Shown piece by piece: positions 37,197 to 45,830 of a stretch of 64,000 nt of DNA. Source of the DNA: a methane-oxidizing endosymbiont of Gigantopelta aegis (GTDB lineage Bacteria > Pseudomonadota > Gammaproteobacteria > Methylococcales > Methylomonadaceae); contig NZ_JAEHGD010000001.1 of the NCBI RefSeq assembly GCF_016097405.1, positions 2,055,232-2,119,231 on the forward strand. The letters run 5' to 3'. A program made the translations under genes and the position numbers. The notes below the pieces were generated by a model. The model saw nothing but the letters and a program-made list of their open reading frames with translations. It was not told the origin of the DNA and did not search any database. The stretch's first letter is position 1; each line of letters starts with the position of its first letter.

Positions 37197-38610
37197 AGAT
37201 AAACATGGCCAATGGGCGTTAAATTTCGTGTTTGTCGTCCATTCCATCGCTCTGGATTGTCTCTTTTTGCTTGCTCGATGACTCGTTTTCTTTTTTCGAG
37301 TACGGCGCTGTCTAAGCCGTTATGGCGTTGGTTGGGTGTTACAAACTTGAGCGCACTGTGTTGATGTTCATTGTTGAACCAACAAACGAAAGCTTCAACC
37401 CAGTTCCTGGCTTCGCTTAATGTTTTAAAAGGGTTTTCTGGAAAGGTATGATGATATTTGACTGTTTTAAATAACGATTCTGAATAAGGATTATCATTAC
37501 TGACACGAGGTCTGCTGAACGACGTGGCAATGTCTAAATCGACCAATTTGGCCCTTAATGTTGCGCCTTTCATCGGACTGCCGTTGTCAGAATGTATCAC
37601 CAATTGCTTTTTGTCGATGTTTTCCCCGGCGAGCGATATCTTCGATCAAATCAGCAGCGTGTGCGCTTGATTCGGCATCATGAACTTGCCAGCCTACGAT
37701 TTTCCGACTATAGATGTCCATCACCATGTAGAGGTAAAAATACTGCCCTTTGACGGGGCTTAATAAATACGTAATATCCCACGAGTAGATTTGATTGGCC
37801 TGTGTGGCTTTGAGTGACTGCGGTTTATTATGCTGACCTGCGGCTCCTTTAGCTCTGTGCTTAAGCTGGTTGTGGGCTTTCATGACACGATAAAAGGTTG
37901 ATTCTGATGCGAGATAGCAGCCCAAATCCAATAACCTCGGAACGATTTGATGCGGCGTTAAAGCGCTGTATTCCGGTTTATTAATCACGGTGATGATTTC
38001 TTGCTTGATGGCCTCGGATAATTGATTGTGCACAGGCGCTGTATTGTGCAGTCGTAGGTCTTCTGAGACATCAATGAGTGCGCTGTAGTGTTGGCGATCT
38101 GAGTAGGCGATTAATCGGCCGCCTTTTCCCCCAGATCGCTTGGCACTTTTTGATAACACCAGTAAAGCCGCTGTTTCTGATAACGCTTTCTCTTTGCGGT
38201 TTAGCTCCTTATGCAAACGCTTGTTTTCTTGTTTGAGTTTTGTTTGCGCCTGTTTATATACGGATTCTGTTGATTTAGATTCTGACAAAAATTCCGCTTT
38301 CCAGGTATTTAGATGATGTAAGTAGATGCCTTGTTCACGACAATAGGCGCTAGCCTGATCATCGGTGAGATGATGACAATGAACAATGGCTTCAAAACGT
38401 TCTACTGTATTCCAATCTTGAGGGCTTTTTTCTTTTGACATGTTTGACTCTGTTTTTTCGAGTTGATTTTTCTTAGCTAACCGAATCCATTTTTGAAGTG
38501 TGGAGTAACCCACACCTAAAGTAACTGCAATTTGCTTTAGCGATTGTTCTGGTCTTCTGGATAATGCTTTTCTACTGATTGTACTTTAAATTCTTGGCTA
38601 AATACGCTCA
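37197..38610 (-). pseudogene. IS3-family transposase, frameshifted (copy 2)
   Basis: The same gene as copy 1. It begins MSVFSQEFKVQSVEK and shifts frame at the same A-run. The main part is open from GYSTLQKWIRLAKKN to the KHRQKAIGDTF end at 37587, where four G's replace the three of copy 1. The last part holds IHSDNGSPM and NPYSESLFKTVKYHH and is cut by the IS5-type insertion. Confidence 0.85.
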
Positions 38611-38663
38611 TTTTTGTCTCCTGATTTAAAATTTCCTAGGCGACAGGTATGTTGACATAGGGG

Positions 38664-39018
38664 AACATCAGGGAATATCAATGGCACGACGACTGTGAGT
38701 AATACATTGGTTGATTTGGCCGCAGCAGGTATTAAAAATCACCCGGTTGGCGCTTTGGGGATGACATTGGCCAGAGGTGCAGATTATGTATTAAACCTTG
38801 AATTGCAGGCTTTGGAAAATAATGGAAAAGGAGAAGTGTTGGCTAACCCTAGAGTCATGACGATCAATCGGGAGAAAGCGATTATTAAGCAAGGGGTACA
38901 AATCCCTTTATCAAACGGTCAGTCAGAATAATTGATGCGGTATTGGTACTCAAACTCAGTTAATTGATGCGGTATTGGAACTGAATGTTACGCCACAAAT
39001 TACACCGAGTGGCGAGGT
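38664..39018 (+). pseudogene. pilQ: Secretin (PilQ-type) gene, internal fragment
   Basis: The frame NINGTTTVSNTLVDLAAAGIKNHPVGALGMTLARGADYVLNLELQALENNGKGEVLANPRVMTINREKAIIKQGVQIPL is part of the secretin core of type IV pilus PilQ, the outer-membrane pilus pore. A short repeat (AATTGATGCGGTATTGG, at about 38930 and 38961) breaks the frame. It then continues LIDAVLELNVTPQITPSGEV up to an IS5-type fragment. The N-terminal part is missing at the IS3 junction. Confidence 0.75.
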
Positions 39019-39526
39019 ACGGCTTTTGGTAATTGGAATGCGGTATATAAACGATTCAATGACTGGTCTCGTAAAGAAAAACTGATGGGTATTTTTAACG
39101 CCTTGGTTGTTGATCCAGACCTGGAATGGGAATTTATTGATGGGAGTATTGTGAAAGCACATCAGCATAGTAGTGGTGCGGCCTGTGAACAAGAAACAGC
39201 GATAGGGAAATCTGTCGCCGGGAACACCAGTAAAATTCATATGGCCGTTGATGCCTGTGGTCTTCCTATTCATTTCTCAGTGACAGGCGGCGAAGTTCAT
39301 GACTGTAAAGAAGCACCGAAATTAGTTGCAGAGCTCCCAAAAGGTGACTATATAGTTGCTGACAGAGGCTATGACAGTGAAGCATTACGTCTTCAAATTA
39401 AAGACAAAGGGCTGTTCCTGTTATCCCAAGAAAAAAGAATTCAACTCGGGGAAATGATGAAATGGATTGGTGTCTCTACAAATATCGCCATCTCGTTGAA
39501 AATGTGTTTGCAAGACTTACAGCCCC
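39019..39526 (+). mobile_element. Partial IS5-family (IS427-like) element in the pilQ remnant
   Basis: This is the same element as at 36578-37194 but in the opposite orientation and without its left end. Its transposase reads FGNWNAVYKRFNDW through VADRGYDSEALR, then after one frame change RKKNSTRGNDEMDWCLYKYRHLVENVFARL. The right end CAGCCCC is followed by TA. The transposase cannot be made in full. Confidence 0.85.
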
Positions 39527-39726
39527 TAGTCAGGGATGGTGAAACAGTTGTACTAGGCGGGGTTTATGAGCAGAATGAAGCCAATCAAATTTATAAAGTA
39601 CCTTTCTTTGGTGACTTACCTGGCGTAGGCTTTCTGTTCAGGAAAAAAGAAGTAAGCGATAACCGTACAGAACTATTGATATTTATTACGCCTAAGATTA
39701 TTAAGAAAACATTGATAATCAATTAG
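39527..39726 (+). pseudogene. pilQ: Secretin (PilQ-type) gene, 3' end
   Basis: The frame LVRDGETVVLGGVYEQNEANQIYKVPFFGDLPGVGFLFRKKEVSDNRTELLIFITPKII is the highly conserved C-terminal end of PilQ secretins. About 50 residues between this and the SGEV of the preceding fragment are absent, replaced by the IS5-type piece. A good terminator follows. Confidence 0.8.
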
Positions 39727-39750
39727 GCTTTTATTGTTTGACGTAAAACA

Positions 39751-39771
39751 GGGGGCTTAAGCCCCCTTTTT
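39751..39771 (+). terminator. Rho-independent terminator after the pilQ remnant
   Basis: The perfect palindrome GGGGGCTTAAGCCCCC is followed by five T's, 24 bases after the stop. Confidence 0.85.
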
Positions 39772-39807
39772 GCGTTTTAAATGGGTTATGAAAACGCATA
39801 GAAAATC

Positions 39808-40503
39808 ATGCATATTTTATTAGTTTCTTCAGCATTGGGAAATTTATCCAGCACCTCCCAACACCTCGCCATTGATGGCGAGGATGAAAAGGAGCAATAT
39901 TTTCTTAAAGAAAACCTTGTCCTTCAGGGCGAGGTGCTGGATTTATCGGCTTTTAAATTATTTCAAGGCTTGAAGGGAGTTACACTACATGAGACAGACA
40001 AACTGGAGCATCTGTCAGGAGCCGATGCCAAGCCTGATTTGATTGTGTTTGATGCTGCAATGGGAATGGAGAATATTAGCCAGCACGTTCAGCAAAAACA
40101 CATGGCTAAATGGGTAGTGCTTGATGTTGCAGACATACAGCAAGCTTTACATTATTTGCAGTTAGGCGCATCGGGTATTTTAACGCAGCCTAGCGAGGCG
40201 GCAATATCAAAGTGTTTACAGACTATAGCAGAAGAGCAGATATATTTAGACGCTGATTTCGTCCAAATTTTGGCGTTGCGACAAATAAAAAAAATGTTAC
40301 TGCCTTTTAAGCATCTCACCGCCCGGGAATATGATGTTTTTTGTCTGTTAGCTGAGGGCTATTCCATTCAAACAATTGCAACGCTATTGTCGATAAGCCC
40401 TAAAACAGCCTTCAATTGTCAGGCGCAATTGAGAAAAAAACTTGCTGTTAGAACGCAGCAAGATATCTTTGCATTTGCAAAAAAACATGGACTTGTCAAA
40501 TGA
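39808..40503 (+). CDS. LuxR-type DNA-binding protein with pseudo-receiver domain
   Basis: A 231-residue protein. The N-terminal half looks like a receiver, but it lacks the usual acidic pair (HILLVSSALGN rather than ILLVDDH) and the conserved lysine (GASGILTQPS rather than GAKGYLxK). A candidate aspartate remains in LIVFDAAMGM. The C-terminal LuxR-type helix-turn-helix (HLTAREYDVFCLLAEGYSIQTIATLLSISPKTAFNCQAQLRKKLAV) is intact and resembles the two other regulators of this region. Codons 14-45 contain a palindromic insertion. It is likely a phosphorylation-independent regulator near the methanol genes. Confidence 0.75.
   Translation: MHILLVSSALGNLSSTSQHLAIDGEDEKEQYFLKENLVLQGEVLDLSAFKLFQGLKGVTLHETDKLEHLSGADAKPDLIVFDAAMGMENISQHVQQKHMAKWVVLDVADIQQALHYLQLGASGILTQPSEAAISKCLQTIAEEQIYLDADFVQILALRQIKKMLLPFKHLTAREYDVFCLLAEGYSIQTIATLLSISPKTAFNCQAQLRKKLAVRTQQDIFAFAKKHGLVK
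39846..39942. repeat. Palindromic element inside the LuxR-type gene
   Basis: ATCCAGCACCTC (39846-39857) and GAGGTGCTGGAT (39931-39942) are perfect inverted arms. A second perfect hairpin, CCTCGCCAT and ATGGCGAGG with a TG loop (39864-39883), is nested near the left arm. The 97-bp unit lies in the receiver-like part of the gene and keeps the frame open. Confidence 0.75.
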
Positions 40504-40528
40504 TAAAAGTTAAAATTCCCAAAAAATA

Positions 40529-40539
40529 GGAATTTTTCC
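40529..40539. promoter_or_regulatory. GGAATTTTTCC palindrome before the PepSY gene
   Basis: This 11-bp near-palindrome is 39 bases before the PepSY ATG. The same type of site occurs at 44215, 46536, 46569 and (shorter) 46593, all in regulatory gaps of the methanol region. Confidence 0.45.
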
Positions 40540-40578
40540 TGTTTTTTAATATTCATTTGTATTTTCGGGAGATGAGCT

Positions 40579-41100
40579 ATGAATAAATCAATTATCAATG
40601 GTGCATTGATTATCGCCTTTGGCGCTTCGTTTAGCGTACAGGCTGGTGACAATGGCTTGGAAAAATGTATCGCGGATATTCAAGCACAAAAATCAGGCGA
40701 TCTGGTGAAGCTGGAAAAGCTCAATGTCAAAGGCAAAGCGGTTTATGAAATAGAGCTTAAAGATGCCAATGGTTTCGAATGGGAATATATGTGCGATGCC
40801 AATAGTGGCAAAATCTTTGAAACCGAATCAGAAGTTAGCTCACCTAATAGCCTTGCTTTCAAAAGCAAAATGAAAGTGACAGAAGAAGATGCCAAAGCAA
40901 CGGCTTTAAAAGCCTATCCGGGCGTTGTTGAAGAAGTGGAATATGAAGTTGAAGCAAACGGTGATACGAGTTATGAGTTTGATATTGTAGACAGCAAAGG
41001 CGTTGAAACAAAAGTGGAAGTCGATGCTGCAACCGGAAAAATCACCGAGGTTGCCATTGAAGAATGGGAAATCGGCGAAGAAGCGGACGAAAGAAGATAA
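40579..41100 (+). CDS. Secreted PepSY-domain protein
   Basis: A 173-residue protein with a signal peptide (MNKSIINGALIIAFGASFSVQAG) and two PepSY-like units: GLEKCIADIQAQKSGDLVKLEKLNVKGKAVYEIEL...GKIFE and VTEEDAKATALKAYPGVVEEVEYEVEAN...DAATGKITEV. PepSY domains inhibit peptidases or bind ligands in the periplasm. The protein is very acidic. It stands between the LuxR-type gene and a convergent YVTN gene. Its function here is unknown. Confidence 0.85.
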   Translation: MNKSIINGALIIAFGASFSVQAGDNGLEKCIADIQAQKSGDLVKLEKLNVKGKAVYEIELKDANGFEWEYMCDANSGKIFETESEVSSPNSLAFKSKMKVTEEDAKATALKAYPGVVEEVEYEVEANGDTSYEFDIVDSKGVETKVEVDAATGKITEVAIEEWEIGEEADERR

Positions 41101-41124
41101 CTTTCCATACTTTTTGGGTTTCTT

Positions 41125-41148
41125 AGGTTAGGCTTTAAAGCCTAACCT
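41125..41148. terminator. Bidirectional hairpin between PepSY and YVTN genes
   Basis: The perfect 24-bp palindrome begins AGGTTAGGC and ends GCCTAACCT around TTTAAA. It lies between two convergent genes. Confidence 0.75.
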
Positions 41149-41157
41149 GCCTTCTAT

Positions 41158-42111
41158 TTATTTGATGACCAGCCCCCAAGGGTAACGCCCGACTGCAATT
41201 GAACGGATCACTTTCATTTTATCGAGATCGATAATGGAAATATCATTACTGACGCCATTAGTGGTGTACACCTTTTTCTGATCAGGAGAAAATGCCAGGT
41301 TCCAGACGCGTTGCCCCACCAAAAAATACTTTTCCACTTCTAATGATTGTGCATTGATCAACGCGACGCGATTAGCGGGGCCTAATGCCACTAACGCCCA
41401 TTGATTAGTGTTGTCGACAATGACGCCAACGGGCTGAATTTTGTCATCACTTACCCCCGGAATCGAAAATTGAATGGTTTTAATCTTCTTATGGCTGATG
41501 GTATCGAGCACCGTAACGGTTCCACCGAGTTCAGAGGTTACCCAGAGTCGTTGACTATCCGCGCTAAAACTTAACCCTCTAGGGCGCGGATCGACCAATG
41601 TATTATCTTCAACCGTCAATGTTTCCTGCTTAATCCAATGCACCATATTGGTGGCTTCAGAGGCACTCACAACCCATTTCTCATCAGGGCTGACCGCGAC
41701 AGGTTCGGGCTCTACACCGACAGGGATGGTTTTAATGGCTTTGGCCTGCTTAATGTCAATCACCGTGACCAGGCTGTCATCTTCATTTGAGACATAAAGC
41801 CTGTCACCCGCTGGATTGATGGCAAAGGTTTCAGGGTCTTCCCCTGATGGCAAGTAGCCTACGGGTTTTAATGTTTGGGTATCGATGATTTGGATAATAT
41901 CATCGTCACTGGTGGCGATATAGAGCTGTTGCCGATCCTTGCTGAGGACGATGCCTCGCGGGCGCTGGCCGATAGCGACTGTTTTTAAAAGTTTGCCGGC
42001 GACAGGGTCGACAACAGCCAGAGCATTATCTTTTTCCAGGGTGACATAGACGGTCTCGGCATTGACCTGACTGCTGATTAAAAATAACAATGTCACTAAA
42101 ACTCGCTTCAT
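41158..42111 (-). CDS. Secreted YVTN-repeat beta-propeller protein (PQQ-catabolism associated type)
   Basis: A 317-residue protein with a signal peptide (MKRVLVTLLFLISSQVNA) and about seven YVTN-type blades (for example GKLLKTVAIGQRPRGIVLSKDRQQLYIATSDDD and AIKTIPVGVEPEPVAVSPDEKWVVSASEA). Proteins of this type accompany PQQ-dependent alcohol oxidation genes, and the role may be metal or electron-transfer related; none is proven. It is transcribed away from the histidine kinase gene. Confidence 0.85.
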   Translation of the reverse strand: MKRVLVTLLFLISSQVNAETVYVTLEKDNALAVVDPVAGKLLKTVAIGQRPRGIVLSKDRQQLYIATSDDDIIQIIDTQTLKPVGYLPSGEDPETFAINPAGDRLYVSNEDDSLVTVIDIKQAKAIKTIPVGVEPEPVAVSPDEKWVVSASEATNMVHWIKQETLTVEDNTLVDPRPRGLSFSADSQRLWVTSELGGTVTVLDTISHKKIKTIQFSIPGVSDDKIQPVGVIVDNTNQWALVALGPANRVALINAQSLEVEKYFLVGQRVWNLAFSPDQKKVYTTNGVSNDISIIDLDKMKVIRSIAVGRYPWGLVIK

Positions 42112-42203
42112 GGTCTCTCTTGTATCGTGTTGGAACAGTGTGTCAAGATAGCACTTTTTGGTTTGTGGCTGACGTTATGGTTATAAATAAGGAAATTTTC
42201 CCA

Positions 42204-43511
42204 ATGAGTTTGCGTTACCAAATCAGTATCAGAATTCTGGTGATTTCGCTGTGTATTCTGTTGCTAGGCGGCTCTATCGGTATTTGGCAGGCACGACAAT
42301 CGGTCAAAAAAGAAGTGGATTCATCCATTCATCTGGCATTACAACTAATCAAACTTGGCATGGATGCGAATAAAGCCAATCAAACGGACTGGATGTCGAG
42401 GTTGAGTCATTTGGATCAAACACGGCATTTAAATATCCAGCTTAAAATGTCATCCGGGAAGTTGATCAATATTTCAGGACATTCTCAACGACAAAAGACT
42501 GATGATATGCCGCCTGACTGGTTTGTTCGCTTAGTTCTCAGCGATTACCCGATAGTGGAATATCCGATTAAAACGTCGAATAACGGGACATTGACGCTGC
42601 TTATTAAAGCCAATCCAATGGATGAAATTTCGGAAGCCTGGCAAGAAAGTATCGCCTTTTTTATCACACTATTTGCGCTTGTTTTGCTGACATTTCTTTC
42701 TGTTCAACTGGTGTTCAATAAAACCATCAAGTCTATCCATGCGATTATTGAACATCTCAAAGGCATCGAAAAAGGCGATTATCAAAAGAAACTAGCTGAT
42801 TTTTCGACACGGGAATATGATGACATCGCCAAGGCGATCAATCATATGACCGATGTGCTGAACAAGACAGAGCAACAGAACCGCGCTTTGACGCAACATT
42901 CGCTGGAGATTCAGGAAGACGAGCGCCAGCGTCTGTCTCAGGATCTGCATGATGAGTTTGGTCAGTCATTGACGGCGCTGAAAGTGATGGCTGTAACCGC
43001 TGCCCATGATAAAACAGATACCCAAAAAATTACGGCCTCCATGATTGAAATCTGTGATCACTTGATGGCGGTTGTGCGTTCGATGATGAAGCAATTACAC
43101 CCTTTGATATTGACAGAGCTGGGTTTGAAAGCGACGTTGGAGGATTTACTTCATCACTGGGAAGTCAGGCATGCACATACTGTGTTTACCTTGCATTATG
43201 AGGATGCGGTGGACCAACTAGAGCAAAGTGTTATGATACAAATTTTTCGTGTGATTCAGGAAAGTCTGACCAATATTATCCGTCACGCCCACGCCAGTCA
43301 GGTCGATATCAGCCTTCGTATCAAGCCGGATTCAGATACACTGGTGTTATCGATTATTGATGACGGAGTAGGCTGTGATCTTGAGCAAGTCTCATCTGGG
43401 TTTGGGCTCTTGGGTATGAAAGAAAGAATTACCCTCTTAGGAGGTCGTTTTGAAATACAGTCCGAAAATAACAAAGGCCTAAAAATCACGGCAGAAATTC
43501 CATTGACATGA
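42204..43511 (+). CDS. mxaY: MoxY-like sensor histidine kinase (NarX type)
   Basis: A 435-residue membrane kinase when started at ATG 42204 (MSLRYQISIRILVISL), which lies after AAGGA; the longer frame has no fitting start. It has membrane segments at about residues 8-28 and 150-175 flanking a short periplasmic LapD/MoxY-type domain. A HAMP linker (to about 245), a HisKA_3 helix with the phosphoacceptor in SQDLHDEFGQSLTAL, and an ATPase domain with DDGVGCD and GFGLLGMKERI follow. It overlaps the response regulator gene by four bases. Related MoxY/MxaY kinases control methanol dehydrogenase expression. Confidence 0.85.
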   Translation: MSLRYQISIRILVISLCILLLGGSIGIWQARQSVKKEVDSSIHLALQLIKLGMDANKANQTDWMSRLSHLDQTRHLNIQLKMSSGKLINISGHSQRQKTDDMPPDWFVRLVLSDYPIVEYPIKTSNNGTLTLLIKANPMDEISEAWQESIAFFITLFALVLLTFLSVQLVFNKTIKSIHAIIEHLKGIEKGDYQKKLADFSTREYDDIAKAINHMTDVLNKTEQQNRALTQHSLEIQEDERQRLSQDLHDEFGQSLTALKVMAVTAAHDKTDTQKITASMIEICDHLMAVVRSMMKQLHPLILTELGLKATLEDLLHHWEVRHAHTVFTLHYEDAVDQLEQSVMIQIFRVIQESLTNIIRHAHASQVDISLRIKPDSDTLVLSIIDDGVGCDLEQVSSGFGLLGMKERITLLGGRFEIQSENNKGLKITAEIPLT

Positions 43512-44152
43512 ATACGAAAATAAAGGTTTTGCTGGTCGATGATCATGCCGTAGTCAGAGCTGGTTTTAAATTATTGCTGGCTACGTCCTCAAATATAGAA
43601 GTGATTGCAGAAGCCGAGCGCGGTGAACAAGCGATTCATATCTGTCAGTCCAGCCGGCCAGATATTATTGTGATGGATTTATCCATGCCTGGCATCGGCG
43701 GCCTGGAAACAATCAAACGCCTGGTGCAACGTGATGAAAAAATCAAAATTCTGGTGTTCAGCGTGCATGATGAGCAGGTTTATATTGCCCGTGCCTTAAA
43801 TGCAGGCGCAAAAGGCTATATCAGCAAAAATAGTGCGCCGGAAATTTTAGCCGAGGCGATAGAAGCTATTGATAAGGGGCAGATCTATGTAGAAGAAGGT
43901 TTGCTTAAACAAAGCAGCGCAGATAATTCAGAGCATGATTTTCAAGGCATTATAGAAACATTTTCGGCGCGGGAATTTGATGTTTTTCGCTTATTGGCCA
44001 AAGGTTTGACTGTGCATAAGATTGCTGATGAATTATGTTTAGGCTATAAGACAGTGGCAAATTATGCTACGCAAATCAAGAAAAAACTACAGGTTTCCAG
44101 TAGCGCTGAATTAGCACATATTGCAATCGTATTGGGGATTATGAAGCATTGA
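43508..44152 (+). CDS. NarL-type response regulator paired with the MoxY-like kinase
   Basis: A 214-residue protein. The receiver has the acidic pair in LLVDDHAVVRAG, the phosphoacceptor in IIVMDLSMPGIGGLE and the lysine in AKGYISKNS. The LuxR-type helix-turn-helix is FSAREFDVFRLLAKGLTVHKIADELCLGYKTVANYATQIKKKLQV. The ATGA overlap with the kinase gene shows the pair is translated together. It resembles MxaB/MxaX-type regulators and the divergent regulator at 45818. Confidence 0.88.
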   Translation: MNTKIKVLLVDDHAVVRAGFKLLLATSSNIEVIAEAERGEQAIHICQSSRPDIIVMDLSMPGIGGLETIKRLVQRDEKIKILVFSVHDEQVYIARALNAGAKGYISKNSAPEILAEAIEAIDKGQIYVEEGLLKQSSADNSEHDFQGIIETFSAREFDVFRLLAKGLTVHKIADELCLGYKTVANYATQIKKKLQVSSSAELAHIAIVLGIMKH

Positions 44153-44214
44153 TCCGAATGCTATGCACGCTTCAACTTAATCTACCATCGGCACTGTGGG
44201 TAAGATTGGAATAA

Positions 44215-44225
44215 GGAAAAATTCC
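44215..44225. promoter_or_regulatory. GGAAAAATTCC palindrome before mxaD
   Basis: A member of the recurrent GGAA(W)nTTCC site family, 80 bases upstream of the mxaD start. Confidence 0.45.
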
Positions 44226-44305
44226 GGTGTCTACGCAAGAATACTTCCCGTTACAAGTCTCTGTTTAATCATTGATAATGCCCAATTTTCAATTAGGGGT
44301 TATGT

Positions 44306-44827
44306 ATGAATTTAAGCAGATTATTCCTTGTTTTTCTGTCTATCATGTCGATGACAGCCTATGCCCACGGTCCTACACCGAGGAAAGTGGATAAAAGTAT
44401 TGTGATCGATGCGCCTATTGAAAAGGTTTGGGTGGTGGTCAAGCAGTTTGATCGGATTGCTGATTGGCATCCCGATGTTCTTGCCAGTGAAGGCGATGGA
44501 AAAAACCAATCGGGCAGCGAGCGCCGCTTGACGCTGAAAACGGGAATATTGACCGAAGGCCTTGATTATATCAGTGATGCCGATCATGAATATAATTACC
44601 GTTTGAGTAAGGAAAATACCGATGCTTTTCCGGTCAGTTCGTATTCGGCGGCTATCCAGTTAGTTGCCGAAGGAGACAAAACAAAAGTCAAATGGAAGAG
44701 TCGTTTTTACCGCGGCGATACCAGCAACAATCCACCTAAAAGATTGAATGATGAAGCGGCAGTTAAGGCCATGAATCAGTTTGTTCAAAACGGCCTGGAA
44801 GGATTGAAAAAGGCAGTAGAAAAATAA
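44306..44827 (+). CDS. mxaD: MxaD-like periplasmic SRPBCC protein
   Basis: A 173-residue protein with a signal peptide (MNLSRLFLVFLSIMSMTAYAHG) and an SRPBCC fold (KVDKSIVIDAPIEKVWVVVKQFDRIADWHPDV...SSYSAAIQLVAEGDKTKVKWKSRFYRGD). This matches MxaD, a periplasmic protein that helps electrons pass between methanol dehydrogenase and cytochrome cL. In other methylotrophs mxaD lies after mxaL; here it is apart, ahead of a YVTN gene that starts one base after its stop. Confidence 0.82.
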   Translation: MNLSRLFLVFLSIMSMTAYAHGPTPRKVDKSIVIDAPIEKVWVVVKQFDRIADWHPDVLASEGDGKNQSGSERRLTLKTGILTEGLDYISDADHEYNYRLSKENTDAFPVSSYSAAIQLVAEGDKTKVKWKSRFYRGDTSNNPPKRLNDEAAVKAMNQFVQNGLEGLKKAVEK

Positions 44828-44828
44828 A

Positions 44829-45782
44829 ATGTTTCGGTCGTTTCTTGTCCTGATGCTGCTGGTCTGTTCAAATTTTGCGACAAGTGGCGATTATTTTTAT
44901 ATTAACCAGCAGCAGGGGGAGAGTGTTAGTGTGTTTGGACGCTCTGATCTGTCATTCAAAACGCGCATTCCAACGCTTGAAGGCCCGGCAGGCATTGCTA
45001 TTAACCCACATCAGCCCTGGTTTGCCGTGACTTATCCGGAACAAGGACTGATCAGTTTTGTAGATAGCCAGAAGCTGATTCCGTTGGAGCATATTAGTGT
45101 AGGTGGCAGTCCTTTTGGGGCTGTTTTTGCTAAGCGTTATCTTTTTTACACCGACTGGAGTGGGAATTTGGTTGGCGTCATTCACCCAGGTAGTGGGCGC
45201 ATCATAAAAAAAATAGCCGTTGGTCAGTCGCCAGCCGGAATAGCGACAGAGCCTTGTGAATCCCAAGTGTGGGTGCTCAACAGGGAAAGTGACAGTGTCT
45301 CAGTAATAAATACGGAAAGTCTTGATGTCATTAAAACCATCCGTGTTGGGCGGGCGCCTTTTGCCTTGGCAATTGATGATAAGGTTGCCTATGTCGTCAA
45401 TTCACAAAGTAATACCGTGAGTGTTGTCGATGTCGTCAATTTAACCGAAATCAAGCAGATTAAAGTCGGGCGAATGCCTTATGGAGTTGCGATAGACAGG
45501 AAACAGCGTAAGGTCTATGTCAGCAATCAATTGGAAAATAGTGTGAGTGTGCTGGACGCCCAAACGCATAAACTCGTCCATGTTCTAAAAACAGGCGCCT
45601 ACCCTGAAAATATCGCAGTTGATGAAGAAAATCAGCACTTACTGGTGTTGAACTGGTTTGATGGCAGTCTGAGTGTATTCGATACACAAACCAATACGGC
45701 AATAAAGCGCATCAATATCGGTGCGGGCAGTCGAGCTTTCGGTCAGTTTGTGGATCAGCCTCGTGTATGCGCGAAGCCATAA
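44829..45782 (+). CDS. Second secreted YVTN-repeat beta-propeller protein
   Basis: A 317-residue protein with a signal peptide (MFRSFLVLMLLVCSNFATSG) and seven repeats such as GRIIKKIAVGQSPAGIATEPCESQVWVLNRESDSVSVIN and LTEIKQIKVGRMPYGVAIDRKQRKVYVSNQLENSVSVLD. It is only distantly like the YVTN protein at 41158. The gene follows mxaD by one base, so the two are co-transcribed and probably act in the same periplasmic step. The role is unknown. Confidence 0.85.
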   Translation: MFRSFLVLMLLVCSNFATSGDYFYINQQQGESVSVFGRSDLSFKTRIPTLEGPAGIAINPHQPWFAVTYPEQGLISFVDSQKLIPLEHISVGGSPFGAVFAKRYLFYTDWSGNLVGVIHPGSGRIIKKIAVGQSPAGIATEPCESQVWVLNRESDSVSVINTESLDVIKTIRVGRAPFALAIDDKVAYVVNSQSNTVSVVDVVNLTEIKQIKVGRMPYGVAIDRKQRKVYVSNQLENSVSVLDAQTHKLVHVLKTGAYPENIAVDEENQHLLVLNWFDGSLSVFDTQTNTAIKRINIGAGSRAFGQFVDQPRVCAKP

Positions 45783-45805
45783 ATCTGGAGAGAATGTGTG
45801 GGGGG

Positions 45806-45830
45806 GGGTTGAAAAAACTATTCAACCCCT
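45806..45830. terminator. Bidirectional terminator between the YVTN gene and the divergent regulator
   Basis: GGGGTTGAA (45806-45814) and TTCAACCCC (45822-45830) form a 9-bp stem followed by TAATTTTT. A run of nine G's starts at 45801. The hairpin overlaps the last codons of the convergent regulator gene. Confidence 0.7.

Larger units (their letters stand above)
36470..38663 (-). mobile_element. IS3-family element, copy 2, with an IS5-type element inside
   Basis: The terminal repeats ATGTCAACCAACCTGTCGC (from 36478) and GCGACAGGTATGTTGACAT (to 38658) differ at three bases, with CCC/GGG-rich tips outside them. No target duplication is seen: the left side is a sce7726-like fragment and the right side a pilQ fragment. 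Relative to copy 1, this copy has a 93-bp in-frame deletion (corresponding to 21630-21722), several homopolymer differences and an IS5-type insertion. Confidence 0.85.

Noticed and set aside
45801-45809. Nine-G run as a phase-variation tract
   Set aside because: It lies after the stop of the YVTN gene as part of a terminator, so slippage would not change a protein.
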